Source: Sphingobacterium arenae
GTDB taxonomy: Bacteria > Bacteroidota > Bacteroidia > Sphingobacteriales > Sphingobacteriaceae
Reading direction: 5' to 3'
Assembly (NCBI RefSeq): GCF_014692505.1
Contig: NZ_JACNYK010000007.1
Coordinates: forward strand, 186,001 to 250,000
DNA length: 64,000 nt
Of this stretch, positions 18,370 through 27,290 are shown in pieces. The number at the start of each line of letters is the position of its first letter. Position 1 is the first letter of the stretch. Below the pieces are notes generated by a model, which was not told where the DNA came from, made no database searches, and saw only the letters and a program-made list of their open reading frames with translations. A program made the translations under genes and the position numbers.

Positions 18370-19395
18370 TTATTCTTCTGTTCCTGCGATGTGTTCATCA
18401 AGATCACTGCCACTTACTTCTGCTCGGATCTTAGCTTCGAGTTCGTCGCTTAAATCGGGATTATCCAATAATAAGCTCTTTACGGCATCCCGTCCCTGAC
18501 CTAATTTGGTGTCGCCGTAGCTAAACCAAGATCCAGACTTTTTGACAATACCATATTCGACTCCTAAGTCAATGATTTCACCTACTTTGGATATGCCTTC
18601 ACCAAACATAATATCAAATTCTGCTAAACGAAATGGGGGAGCTACTTTGTTTTTTACAATTTTTACTTTAACACGGTTGCCCGCTACTTCGTCACTATCC
18701 TTAATTTGGGAAGTTCTACGGATATCCAAGCGTACAGAAGCATAAAATTTTAAGGCATTTCCACCTGTAGTCGTTTCTGGATTTCCGAACATGACACCAA
18801 TTTTTTCCCGTAATTGGTTTATAAAAATACAACAACAGTTGGTTTTCGAAATTGTTCCTGTTAATTTCCGCAAAGCTTGAGACATTAAACGGGCTTGGAG
18901 ACCCATTTTGGAATCTCCCATTTCTCCTTCAATTTCCCCCTTAGGTACCAAAGCGGCAACGGAATCGATAACAATAACATCAATCGCACCCGAGCGGATA
19001 AGGTTGTCTGCAATTTCCAAAGCTTGTTCACCATTATCGGGCTGAGAGATAAGTAGGTTTTCTACGTCTACTCCCAGCTTTTGTGCGTAATATTTATCAA
19101 AAGCGTGCTCAGCATCGATGATAGCCGCTATTCCTCCCTTTTTTTGTGCTTCAGCAACAATATGTGTGGCCAGTGTGGTTTTACCCGAGGATTCCGGCCC
19201 GTAAATCTCAATAATACGCCCTTTAGGTACGCCACCAATACCGAGTGCTATGTCCAAACCAAGCGATCCTGTAGAGATAGCCTCAATTGGTTCTACTGCG
19301 GAATCTCCTAATTTCATAATCGTACCTTTGCCATACGATTTTTCCAATTTATCTAAAGTGAGCTGTAAAGCTTTCAGTTTATCTGCGTTACTCAT
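18370..19395 (-). CDS. recA: Recombinase A
   Basis: This 341-aa protein performs DNA strand exchange and activates the SOS response. Walker A is GPESSGKTT, Walker B is in [12 protein letters not shown], and the [22 protein letters not shown] stretch covers the L2 DNA-binding loop. Both the length and the acidic C-terminus ([10 protein letters not shown]) are normal. A perfect -7 element TACATTTG lies about 20 bp upstream. I saw no obvious SOS box. Confidence 0.98.
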   Translation of the reverse strand: MSNADKLKALQLTLDKLEKSYGKGTIMKLGDSAVEPIEAISTGSLGLDIALGIGGVPKGRIIEIYGPESSGKTTLATHIVAEAQKKGGIAAIIDAEHAFDKYYAQKLGVDVENLLISQPDNGEQALEIADNLIRSGAIDVIVIDSVAALVPKGEIEGEMGDSKMGLQARLMSQALRKLTGTISKTNCCCIFINQLREKIGVMFGNPETTTGGNALKFYASVRLDIRRTSQIKDSDEVAGNRVKVKIVKNKVAPPFRLAEFDIMFGEGISKVGEIIDLGVEYGIVKKSGSWFSYGDTKLGQGRDAVKSLLLDNPDLSDELEAKIRAEVSGSDLDEHIAGTEE

Positions 19396-19414
19396 ATTTT
19401 TAGTATTAACTTCT

Positions 19415-19422
19415 CAAATGTA
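19415..19422 (-). promoter_or_regulatory. recA promoter -7 element
   Basis: TACATTTG on the minus strand, a perfect TAnnTTTG, lies 20 bp upstream of the recA start codon. Confidence 0.6.
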
Positions 19423-19463
19423 AAATTAAATATTAAATAATCAAAATAATTTAGCTAAAAATG

Positions 19464-20117
19464 TTAGCTTTTTTTGTTCAGGTAATGTGTTTCAAAGTAC
19501 TTACAGAAATATGTGATTGGACACTCTTCACATTTTGGTCGTCTCGCCACACATATGTATCGTCCGTGAAGGATAAGCCAATGATGCGCGATAGCAATAG
19601 TCTCCTTTGGGAGGTGTTTAACTAACTGCTTTTCTACCGCCAATGGAGTCGTGGCACGGCTTGTTAGCCCCAAACGATTGCTCACGCGAAAAACATGCGT
19701 GTCTACAGCCATGGCCGGCTTGTTATATACCACTGAAGAGATGACATTAGCTGTTTTTCTCCCTACACCAGGCAACTTAATAAGATCTTCTACTTTTTCG
19801 GGTACTTTACCTTGAAATTCTTCCATTAATTTGTTAGCCATCCCTACCAAATGTTTGGCTTTATTATTAGGATAACTCACGGAGCGTATATAGGTAAATA
19901 CTTCATCCACCGTACCGCTTGCTAATGATGGAGCGTCCGGAAAACGTTCGAAAAGCCTCGGGGTCACTTGATTGATACGCTTGTCTGTACACTGTGCGGA
20001 CAAAATAACAGCTACCAGAAGTTCGTAGGGATTACTATAGTTTAATTCCGTTTGTGCATCAGGGTTGTGTGTTGAAAAATACTTCACAAATTCCTCATAC
20101 CGTTGTTTTTTCAGCAT
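19464..20117 (-). CDS. nth: Endonuclease III
   Basis: This base-excision repair DNA glycosylase/AP lyase of 217 aa removes oxidised pyrimidines. The HhH motif LPGVGRKTANVI contains the catalytic Lys, VDTHVFRVSNRL contains the catalytic Asp, and the C-terminal iron-sulfur loop has the canonical C-x6-C-x2-C-x5-C spacing (CVARRPKCEECPITYFC). An upstream in-frame start at 20183 would add 22 hydrophobic residues overlapping a terminator hairpin, so I chose the ATG at 20117 (MLKKQRYEEF). Confidence 0.95.
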   Translation of the reverse strand: MLKKQRYEEFVKYFSTHNPDAQTELNYSNPYELLVAVILSAQCTDKRINQVTPRLFERFPDAPSLASGTVDEVFTYIRSVSYPNNKAKHLVGMANKLMEEFQGKVPEKVEDLIKLPGVGRKTANVISSVVYNKPAMAVDTHVFRVSNRLGLTSRATTPLAVEKQLVKHLPKETIAIAHHWLILHGRYICVARRPKCEECPITYFCKYFETHYLNKKS

Positions 20118-20174
20118 GAGCAAAATTAACAAGTAAAATGTAAACGGCAAAGCCTGAAGGAGGGTGGTATGGTT

Positions 20175-20210
20175 AAAAAACAAAGTCTCTAAGTTTTATT
20201 AGAGACTTTG
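20175..20210 (-). terminator. Terminator after the 60-aa gene
   Basis: The perfect 12-bp stem CAAAGTCTCTAA (20181-20192) pairs with 20199-20210 across a 6-nt loop and is followed on the minus strand by TTTTTT (20175-20180). Its position 6 bp after the small gene supports that gene being expressed. Confidence 0.88.
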
Positions 20211-20215
20211 CCATT

Positions 20216-20398
20216 TTACGTTCTTAAGCTACGAGAATAATTCAATATATTCTCTATGGATTTGGAGCTAGGTTCTTTTACCAATTTCTGCAAACTGGAT
20301 TTTAGATTTTGTTCAAATGTTTCATCAACTATCTCGACCATGCTTACCCCTTCCTCGCTTAATTCCGTATCATGTTTCTCTGTAAAGAATTCTACCAT
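20216..20398 (-). CDS. Small hypothetical protein (60 aa)
   Basis: This acidic/basic soluble protein begins MVEFFTEKHDTELSEEG and ends SIENILNYSRSLRT. It has no signal peptide or membrane segment and is largely helical by composition. I do not recognise the family. A textbook terminator begins 6 bp after its stop codon and the upstream gene is a separate unit, so a real short transcript is likely. The function is unknown. Confidence 0.6.
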   Translation of the reverse strand: MVEFFTEKHDTELSEEGVSMVEIVDETFEQNLKSSLQKLVKEPSSKSIENILNYSRSLRT

Positions 20399-20469
20399 AA
20401 GCGTTTTAATTATGTAAGTATATATTAAACGCCGGATAACAGGTTATAGTATAAAAAATTAACATTTTT

Positions 20470-22095
20470 TTACTTTTTTTCTTGAACATATCGATCAGCT
20501 TCTTCTATTGCGGTTTTTGCATTTACAATTCCCCCTGAGACACTGATTTCGTCCAAATACACTTTTTTAGTGGAACCATCGACTCTTATCTTTACTTTTT
20601 CGTCCACCTTGGTGACAGATTTTAAGATAATATCTTTTACTTCTTTGGCTGTAAGTTCAGGGTAGTACGAGCGTAATATCGTCGCTAAACCAGACACTAC
20701 TGGCGCAGCCATACTTGTTCCGTTTTGTTCTTTATACGCCGATTCGGGCATGGTAGAGTTTATTTTGACTCCTGGGGCAAATACATCTACGGAACGGTAT
20801 CCATAATTGGAGAACTCGGCTAACAGGTCGCCATCGAGCCCCGATGACGTCGCGCCCACTGTAATCCAATTAGAAGCCTCACCTGTTACAGCGTCAAGAC
20901 TATCCGTGTAGTATTTCATCGGGTAGTTTTTAATCAAATCATTATCTTTGGCATCGTTGCCTGCGGCATGAACGAGAAGTACATCTTTTTGCTCCGCATA
21001 TTTTATAGCCTCATCCACGGTTTTCTTATTATATACATACCCTTTTCCGAAGCTCATATTAATTACTTTTGCGCCGTTATCTACTGCGTAACGTATCCCA
21101 TTTGCCACATCTTTGTCTCGCTCGTCCCCGTCAGGAACAATACGGACACCCATAATCTTCACATTGTCTGCTATACCGTCAATGCCTATTCCGTTATGCC
21201 GTTTGGCACCAATGATACCAGCCACATGGGTGCCATGATCTGCATCGGGGCCTTTTATATCCGCATTTCCATAAAAACGTTCATCTGCATTTTCGTAATT
21301 GTCGCCAACGATATGACGGGAATCGAAAGATTTGTTCAGATGATAATCGACCTGCGCCTGATAATAATCTACCCCTTCCTCCAGTTCTTTATAGAAATCT
21401 TCAAAGCTCTTCGTGTCGCTGAGTTCTCTTTTTGTCATGCGAATAGCTAATTTTTGACGGTCTGTCTTTGGTTTGAAGGTATCGATGTCAACTTTGGTGA
21501 TATCCTTGACATCCTTACTTAAACTTTGAGCGATGGCATCGATTTCTTCTTTTAATCTCCCATAGTTTAAGTTCCCAAAATTTGCCTGATCAAGCTTGGT
21601 TGTATAATCACTGATCATTCGCTGGTAAGCTACGAACTCCCTACGTTCTTCTTCACGTAGCGGTGTGGAGGGTAATACGGAGATGTATTTGGGTTCGTAA
21701 AGACGAATTAGGCGCGTAACTTCTAGGTTATCATATTGTACATTCTCTCCATCGGCGTTTCCGATAAAGTTCCACCCATGTAGATCATCAATATAGCCGT
21801 TGTTGTCGTCATCCTCACCGTTGCTGGCAACCTCCTTGGGGTTTGTCCATATGACATCTTTCAAATCTTCGTGATTGTAATCTATTCCGCCATCCAGCAC
21901 ACCTACGACCACTGGAGTAGACTTCTTGCCAGTTAACAGTTCGTATGCTTTTTCTGTGCTGATCCCACGTACGCCATCTGCTTCATAATCTAGATTGTAC
22001 CAATTTGGGGGATTCGTCTCGTTAGATTGCGCAATTCCGCATAGGGGAAGGAAGCATATACCTAACAAAGCAATCTGTTTCCATGTTCTCATCAT
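20470..22095 (-). CDS. Secreted S8 (subtilisin-like) serine peptidase
   Basis: This 541-aa protein has a signal peptide (MMRTWKQIALLGICFLPLCGIAQ). The catalytic triad is Asp68 in VVGVLDGGID, His290 in DHGTHVAGIIG and Ser461 in NGTSMAAPVVSG, with the oxyanion Asn in VHAAGND. About 200 residues separate the Asp and His, far more than in classic subtilisins; the insert (about 95-270) is charged and probably helical. No separate I9 propeptide is evident and there is no C-terminal sorting domain. It is predicted to be periplasmic or exported. Confidence 0.92.
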   Translation of the reverse strand: MMRTWKQIALLGICFLPLCGIAQSNETNPPNWYNLDYEADGVRGISTEKAYELLTGKKSTPVVVGVLDGGIDYNHEDLKDVIWTNPKEVASNGEDDDNNGYIDDLHGWNFIGNADGENVQYDNLEVTRLIRLYEPKYISVLPSTPLREEERREFVAYQRMISDYTTKLDQANFGNLNYGRLKEEIDAIAQSLSKDVKDITKVDIDTFKPKTDRQKLAIRMTKRELSDTKSFEDFYKELEEGVDYYQAQVDYHLNKSFDSRHIVGDNYENADERFYGNADIKGPDADHGTHVAGIIGAKRHNGIGIDGIADNVKIMGVRIVPDGDERDKDVANGIRYAVDNGAKVINMSFGKGYVYNKKTVDEAIKYAEQKDVLLVHAAGNDAKDNDLIKNYPMKYYTDSLDAVTGEASNWITVGATSSGLDGDLLAEFSNYGYRSVDVFAPGVKINSTMPESAYKEQNGTSMAAPVVSGLATILRSYYPELTAKEVKDIILKSVTKVDEKVKIRVDGSTKKVYLDEISVSGGIVNAKTAIEEADRYVQEKK

Positions 22096-22196
22096 ATGTT
22101 CTTATTTCGTCAGGACACAAATATAAGGTAACTCTAGAATGGATGTTGTTAAAAAGATATAAATCACTATTGATTTTACATTAACTTTATGGCTAA

Positions 22197-24368
22197 ATGA
22201 CCAAAATTTGCTTTTTGATGCATAAAAACTGGAACTATATGATTATTATTGGAACTATGGCAATTTCTTGTTCTGATAAGTCGATAAAAAATACGGCATC
22301 TTGGCCCGCCCTCACTGCCCCCGTGGCAGAAAAGAAAACCCATGAACGCATCATTCATCAAGATACGATCGTGGATAATTACTACTGGATGAATGACTAT
22401 TTTAAGAAAGGTCCGGATTCTGCAGAAGTTATTGCCTACCTGGAGGCAGAAAATAGTTATACCTCGGCAATGATGAAAGATACTGATGCGTTACAGGAGA
22501 AGCTGTTTCGTGAAATGAAGGGACGGATTAAGGAGAAAGACGAATCCGTACCTTATTTTAAGAAGGGTTATTATTATTACACTCGTACGGAAGAAGGTAA
22601 GCAATACTATAAATTCTGTCGAAAGAAAGGAAGTTTGGATGCACCGGAGGAAATATTGCTGGACGTGGACGATATGGCAGAAGGCTATGCCTATTATGCA
22701 GCGAGTGGCTTTTCGGTAAGTCCGGATAATAAATTGCTTGCTTTTGGTGTGGATACGGTATCCAGGAGAGAGTACACGATTTATGTGAAAAACTTGGAGA
22801 CTGGTGAACTGTTGCCCGACAAAATAAATCGTACTTCCGGTGGAGCAACGTGGGCAAATGACAATAAAACATTGTTCTATACCGCAAAAAATCCCGTAAC
22901 CTTACTGAGTGAGAAAATCCGACGATATACCTTGGGCTTAGGAACAGGGGGGGATGTTGTCGTATATGAGGAAAAAGATAATACCAACTATATCGGTGTC
23001 GGGAAATCAAAAAACGGCAAACATATTATGATTTATTCTGGCGGAACACTATCGTCAGAAGTCCACTTGTTGGATGCTGATCATCCGAATGGTGTATTCA
23101 AGGTGTTTCAACCTCGGATGAAAGAAGTTCTGTATTCGGTGACGGCGCTCGCCGACCGGTTCTTAATTTTGACGAATGACGGGGCGAAAAACTTTCAAGT
23201 GATGGAATGCCCGCTAGACAAAACTACCAAAGAATATTGGAAAGAATTTATTTCGCATCGGGAAGACGTGCTTATTTCTGATATTGATGAATTTAAGGAC
23301 TACATCGTGATTTCGGAACGTAAGAATGGCTTGACACAAATGGCTGTACGCTCTTTAAAAGACGGACATCAACATTATCTGGATTTCGGCGAGGCGGCGT
23401 ACACGGTATATCCAAGTACAAATGTAGAATATAATACCGATATGGTTCGTTATGGCTATACTTCACTTGTCACACCGTCGTCTACGTTCGACTATAACAT
23501 GAATACCAAAGAAAAGACCCTTCGCAAGCAACAGGAGGTCGTAGGGGGATACGATAGTGAGAAGTATGTAACAGAACGTTTATTCGCGACAGGAGGAGAC
23601 GGTGCACAGATTCCTATCTCGCTAGTGTACAAAAAGGGCTTTCCTAAAAATGGGAAATCACCCCTATTGTTGTACGGATACGGTTCGTATGGGATGTCCA
23701 TGGATCCTACGTTTAATTCGGCGAGACTGAGCCTGTTGAATCGAGGGTTTGCGTATGCTATTGCCCATATACGTGGTGGAGAGGAGATGGGAAGGCAATG
23801 GTATGAGGATGGTAAAATGATGAATAAGAAAAATACCTTTACAGATTTTATCGACTGCGCCAACTATTTGATTTCCCAAAAATATACAAGTCCGGGTCAT
23901 TTGTATGCACAGGGAGGCAGTGCCGGGGGCTTATTAATGGGAGCCGTTATCAATATGGCTCCTGAACTCTGGAACGGCGTTATTGCCCAGGTTCCTTTTG
24001 TAGACGTAGTCAATACGATGTTGGACGATACGATTCCATTGACGACAAACGAATACGACGAATGGGGAAATCCAAATGAGCAAGCCGCTTATGAATATAT
24101 GAAGTCGTATTCACCTTATGAGAATATTGAGGCAAAGGCGTATCCAAACCTATTGGTTACGACGGGGCTTCATGATAGTCAGGTGCAATATTTCGAACCG
24201 GCAAAATGGGTCGCAAAGTTACGTAAAATAAAGCAGGGGAATCAGGTATTGTTATTGAAAACTGATATGTCCTACGGACACGGAGGGGCTTCCGGGCGAT
24301 TTGACTATCTGAAAGATGTCGCATTGAACTTTTCTTTTCTGTTTAAATTGGAAAAGATTACTGAGTAG
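22197..24368 (+). CDS. Prolyl oligopeptidase family serine peptidase (oligopeptidase B-like, S9A)
   Basis: This 723-aa protein has an N-terminal beta-propeller domain (about 60-430) and a C-terminal alpha/beta-hydrolase domain. The triad is Ser575 in GGSAGGLLMGAV, Asp660 in TTGLHDSQVQYFEP and His695 in SYGHGGASGRF. GGSAGG and the overall pattern resemble oligopeptidase B (cleavage after Arg/Lys). The N-terminus (IIIGTMAISCSDKS) looks like a lipoprotein signal, so it may be envelope-attached. The start could be 22197 or 22218. Its 3' end overlaps the convergent small gene by 11 bp. Confidence 0.9.
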   Translation: MTKICFLMHKNWNYMIIIGTMAISCSDKSIKNTASWPALTAPVAEKKTHERIIHQDTIVDNYYWMNDYFKKGPDSAEVIAYLEAENSYTSAMMKDTDALQEKLFREMKGRIKEKDESVPYFKKGYYYYTRTEEGKQYYKFCRKKGSLDAPEEILLDVDDMAEGYAYYAASGFSVSPDNKLLAFGVDTVSRREYTIYVKNLETGELLPDKINRTSGGATWANDNKTLFYTAKNPVTLLSEKIRRYTLGLGTGGDVVVYEEKDNTNYIGVGKSKNGKHIMIYSGGTLSSEVHLLDADHPNGVFKVFQPRMKEVLYSVTALADRFLILTNDGAKNFQVMECPLDKTTKEYWKEFISHREDVLISDIDEFKDYIVISERKNGLTQMAVRSLKDGHQHYLDFGEAAYTVYPSTNVEYNTDMVRYGYTSLVTPSSTFDYNMNTKEKTLRKQQEVVGGYDSEKYVTERLFATGGDGAQIPISLVYKKGFPKNGKSPLLLYGYGSYGMSMDPTFNSARLSLLNRGFAYAIAHIRGGEEMGRQWYEDGKMMNKKNTFTDFIDCANYLISQKYTSPGHLYAQGGSAGGLLMGAVINMAPELWNGVIAQVPFVDVVNTMLDDTIPLTTNEYDEWGNPNEQAAYEYMKSYSPYENIEAKAYPNLLVTTGLHDSQVQYFEPAKWVAKLRKIKQGNQVLLLKTDMSYGHGGASGRFDYLKDVALNFSFLFKLEKITE

Positions 24369-24618
24369 GTAAGGAATCCTGTAAAGAATCCCGCTGGTTT
24401 TCCTTTTCTATCTCCCGGGCATCTATTTGATGCTGTTTGTAGTTTTCTATGGCGACCTTACTGGCTTTTTGGGAGACGATAATGCCCACTATAGCAATCA
24501 GTGTTACGACTGCAAGTCCCCAAACATACTTCTTTTTATCCTGTTTGACTAGCCAGTACATAAGGAAGATATAAGGGATTGCAAAAAAGAGATAGAATAT
24601 TATACTTGGACCAACCAT
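24358..24618 (-). CDS. Small two-helix membrane protein, unknown
   Basis: This 86-aa protein has two transmembrane helices (IIFYLFFAIPYIFLMYWLV and YVWGLAVVTLIAIVGIIVS) and a charged C-terminal tail (IDAREIEKENQRDSLQDSL). I do not recognise a family. A perfect -7 element TACTTTTG lies 25 bp upstream. It overlaps the 3' end of the oligopeptidase gene by 11 bp in convergent orientation. Confidence 0.6.
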   Translation of the reverse strand: MVGPSIIFYLFFAIPYIFLMYWLVKQDKKKYVWGLAVVTLIAIVGIIVSQKASKVAIENYKQHQIDAREIEKENQRDSLQDSLPTQ

Positions 24619-24642
24619 CGTTAAGAGAATTTAAAAACAATA

Positions 24643-24650
24643 CAAAAGTA
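24643..24650 (-). promoter_or_regulatory. Promoter -7 element of the small membrane gene
   Basis: TACTTTTG on the minus strand (perfect TAnnTTTG), 25 bp upstream of the start codon at 24618. Confidence 0.5.
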
Positions 24651-24778
24651 CCTAAAAAAATAGAGATATCCGTGTTTGTTGTCTCTTTTAAACCTTCTCG
24701 TAAAAAAGAGGTCTAATTAACATATTAATGGAGAAATAGTACAATGGATATTTTTTTCATAAAAAAACTAAGTGGCTA

Positions 24779-24812
24779 TTGTATAAAAGGAAAAAATTAT
24801 TTTCTAACTTTG
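24779..24812 (+). promoter_or_regulatory. Promoter of the arginine-rich leader/GNAT transcript
   Basis: The -7 element TAACTTTG is at 24805-24812, with TTG at 24779-24781 as a -33 candidate (23-bp gap). It lies 28 bp upstream of the ATG at 24841, which is preceded by AGAGAG. Confidence 0.6.
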
Positions 24813-24840
24813 TCCAGTTAATAGTTAATATAGAGAGAAA

Positions 24841-24975
24841 ATGAACGCGTTCGCATGCCCTACATTCATTCCGGTACAACTTCCAAAGAAGTTTGTAAAG
24901 GATATGTTGTATACTTTGAAAGGGTTCAAACGTCCTATATTACGATTCCGACGACCTATTCTGCCTCGAGCTTGA
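24841..24975 (+). CDS. Candidate Arg-rich leader peptide (44 aa)
   Basis: A short ORF begins 28 bp downstream of a consensus promoter and has a purine-rich AGAGAG just ahead of its ATG. The product starts MNAFACPTFIPVQLPKKF and ends FKRPILRFRRPILPRA: five of the last 14 residues are Arg (codons CGT and CGA), with RPIL repeated. It ends 120 bp before the GNAT gene of the arginine module, in the same reading frame but separated by stop codons. This layout would suit ribosome-mediated attenuation or translational sensing of arginine. It could also be an unrelated small protein or chance. The leader role is inference. Confidence 0.4.
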   Translation: MNAFACPTFIPVQLPKKFVKDMLYTLKGFKRPILRFRRPILPRA

Positions 24976-25095
24976 TTGGGAGGCAGGACTACATCCATTA
25001 TGAACAATCACTCGGCTCAGTGGTTTCTCAATTGTTAATTAATAGAGTTTTGTTGAGAACACATTTATGTGTATTTTATTAGGTCGACATCTTCG

Positions 25096-25812
25096 ATGAC
25101 ACTTTCAGATTTTTTAATTATCCCCGCCACTTCTGCACATATAGGACATGCAGAGACGATTTGCAACGAAATGTTTGAGTCTGCGAAAGCACGCGGAACA
25201 GGTATTGCCCGCCGTAAGCCTGAATATATCGTTCGCAAGATAGAGGAAGGTAAAGCGGTCATCGCATTGCACAAGGATGGACGTTGGGCCGGCTTTTGTT
25301 ATATTGAGACTTGGAGTCATGGCGACTATGTGGCCAATTCCGGTTTGATTGTGGCGCCGGATTTTCGGAAAGTAGGGCTAGCGAAAGCGATTAAGAAGCG
25401 TGTCTTTGATTTGTCACGTGAGAAATACCCCAAAGCAAAAATATTTGGTTTAACCACTGGTTTGGCCGTAATGAAAATAAATTCAGAATTAGGTTATGAG
25501 CCGGTAACGTATGGTGAACTAACCCCAGATGAAGAATTTTGGAAAGGTTGTCAATCCTGTGTGAATTTTGATATCCTGGTCAGCAAGGAGCGTAAGAATT
25601 GCATGTGTACCGCTATGCTTTGGGATCCTGTAGAGAAAGAACGTGAACTCAAAGAAAAAATCCAACGTCGTGCCGAAGCGAAGGAACGTTTGGACCGTAT
25701 TGTGAAAAAGCAATCGCTTTTGAAACGTATCGAAGCTAAATTGTGGAAATCGTCCAAGAAGATCGTTGCTGCGGTATTCCCTGTGGGCACTGGTCTCGCG
25801 AAAAATATATAA
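25096..25812 (+). CDS. GNAT N-acetyltransferase next to argG, candidate N-acylglutamate synthase
   Basis: This 238-aa GNAT-fold protein has an acetyl-CoA loop region around LIVAPDFRKVGLAKAIKKRVF and LTTGLAVMKINSELGYEPV. A Cys-containing stretch (WKGCQSCVNF, KNCMCTAML) and a basic helical C-terminus follow. In many Bacteroidota a GNAT protein of this kind sits immediately before argG and argC and is the likely N-acylglutamate synthase of arginine biosynthesis; here it precedes argG by 284 bp. I chose the ATG at 25096 over an in-frame GTG at 25069. The catalytic role is inferred from family and context, not proven. Confidence 0.75.
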   Translation: MTLSDFLIIPATSAHIGHAETICNEMFESAKARGTGIARRKPEYIVRKIEEGKAVIALHKDGRWAGFCYIETWSHGDYVANSGLIVAPDFRKVGLAKAIKKRVFDLSREKYPKAKIFGLTTGLAVMKINSELGYEPVTYGELTPDEEFWKGCQSCVNFDILVSKERKNCMCTAMLWDPVEKERELKEKIQRRAEAKERLDRIVKKQSLLKRIEAKLWKSSKKIVAAVFPVGTGLAKNI

Positions 25813-25937
25813 TTGCTATATTTCCTCTATAAAATAGCCCTTGATGGCAGAGGAGAGCAAAATAAACTCATTTTATATAATGCGCAATTAAATTGCATAT
25901 AAAAATGAATTACTCAAAATAATTTTCTTTTAAAGAA

Positions 25938-25969
25938 TTCGTGAATGCCACGCATTTTATTTAGGTTTG
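25938..25969 (+). promoter_or_regulatory. argG promoter with AATGC-N3-GCATT operator (copy 2 of 3)
   Basis: The -7 element TAGGTTTG is at 25962-25969. The palindrome AATGC-CAC-GCATT (25944-25956) is 5 bp upstream, preceded by TTCGTG. Upstream blocks shared with copies 1 and 3 include ATGAATTAC at 25905-25913 and, with copy 1, AGCCC-x-TGATGGC near 25837-25848. The -7 element leaves a leader of about 120 nt before argG. Confidence 0.75.
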
Positions 25970-26096
25970 ATCTCATTGCATGATGAGTGACAAGAAAAAA
26001 AAATAATCCAATGAAACCATCATGATTTATTCGGACGACACGGGAGGCTGATAAATCTGATAGCTTCATCACCTTTTAAGAACAAACTATATATAG

Positions 26097-27290
26097 ATGA
26101 AAAAAGTAGTATTAGCGTTTAGTGGTGGTTTAGATACCTCCTTCTGTTGTATTTATCTATCGAAAGAGTTAGGGTTGGAAATACATTCAGTGGTAGTCAA
26201 TACGGGAGGTTTCTCTGAAAATGAATTGAAAGCTATAGAGGAACGCGCTTACGCCTTGGGCGTGAAATCCCATAGCACGATTGATGAGACCGAAAATTAC
26301 TATCGTGACACTATAAAATATCTCATTTTCGGGAATGTATTAAAAAATGCTACCTATCCACTTTCTGTATCGGCAGAGCGGGTATGTCAAGCTACAGCAA
26401 TTGCCAACTACGCAAGGAACATTGGTGCGGCATGTGTAGCACACGGTTCGACGGGGGCTGGAAACGACCAGGTTCGTTTCGATATGATTTTTAATACACT
26501 TATCCCAGGCGTAGAGATTATCACGCCTATCCGTGATCTTAAGCTGTCCAGAGAAGAAGAAATAGCCTATCTGGCTAAACATGGTGTAGAAATTAACGCC
26601 GAAAAAGCAAAATATTCTATCAATAAAGGACTATGGGGTACATCCGTCGGTGGAGCAGAAACCTTGACTTCGAATAAATATCTGCCAGAGACTGCGTGGC
26701 CTACACCCGTGACGTCCTCCGAGCCGCAAACGGTAACCATCGACTTTGTTAAAGGGGAGCCGGTAGCACTAAATGGTGAACAAATAGGTGCGGTTAAGGT
26801 TATTCAACAGCTGCAAGACTTAGCGCAACCGTATGGTATCGGACGTGATATACACATAGGGGATACCATTATTGGTATCAAGGGGCGTGTCGGTTTTGAG
26901 GCTGCGGGACCGCTTATCCTCATTAAAGCCCACCACACACTGGAAAAGCATACCTTAACGAAATGGCAGTTGTCCTGGAAAGATCAGATTTCTGCTTTTT
27001 ATGGTAATTATATGCACGAAGGGCAAATGCACGACCCTATCATGCGGGATATAGAGGCTTTCCTCCGTTCCGCACAAGAAACAGTGACAGGGCGCGTTAT
27101 CGTTGAATTACATCCCTACCGATTCATCGTGGTAGGTATTGAGTCTGAGCATGACTTAATGTCGACTAAATTTGGTAGCTATGGTGAAATGAACGAAGGA
27201 TATACAGGTGACGATGTCAAGGGTTTTGCGAAGATATTTGGTAACCAAACGATTATTTGGCACAAAGTAAATCAAGGAGAAATAAAATGA
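26097..27290 (+). CDS. argG: Argininosuccinate synthase
   Basis: This enzyme joins citrulline and aspartate using ATP to give argininosuccinate, the penultimate step of arginine synthesis. It has 397 aa. The ATP pyrophosphatase motif is AFSGGLDTSFCC at the N-terminus, with further family motifs AHGSTGAGNDQVRF and KGLWGTSVGGAETL. Its stop overlaps the argC start (ATGA at 27287-27290), so the two are translationally coupled. The promoter carries the palindrome shared with argH. Confidence 0.96.
   Translation: MKKVVLAFSGGLDTSFCCIYLSKELGLEIHSVVVNTGGFSENELKAIEERAYALGVKSHSTIDETENYYRDTIKYLIFGNVLKNATYPLSVSAERVCQATAIANYARNIGAACVAHGSTGAGNDQVRFDMIFNTLIPGVEIITPIRDLKLSREEEIAYLAKHGVEINAEKAKYSINKGLWGTSVGGAETLTSNKYLPETAWPTPVTSSEPQTVTIDFVKGEPVALNGEQIGAVKVIQQLQDLAQPYGIGRDIHIGDTIIGIKGRVGFEAAGPLILIKAHHTLEKHTLTKWQLSWKDQISAFYGNYMHEGQMHDPIMRDIEAFLRSAQETVTGRVIVELHPYRFIVVGIESEHDLMSTKFGSYGEMNEGYTGDDVKGFAKIFGNQTIIWHKVNQGEIK

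Noticed and set aside
20968-21450. A 160-codon plus-strand frame inside the S8 peptidase gene
   Set aside because: It is antisense to a region of the peptidase that includes the catalytic His; the hydrophobic translation shows no signal or family and has no promoter.
24855-25082. A 75-codon frame overlapping the Arg-rich leader ORF in another frame
   Set aside because: It starts inside the leader, without ribosome site, and runs into the GNAT start; the leader ATG at 24841 fits the promoter better.
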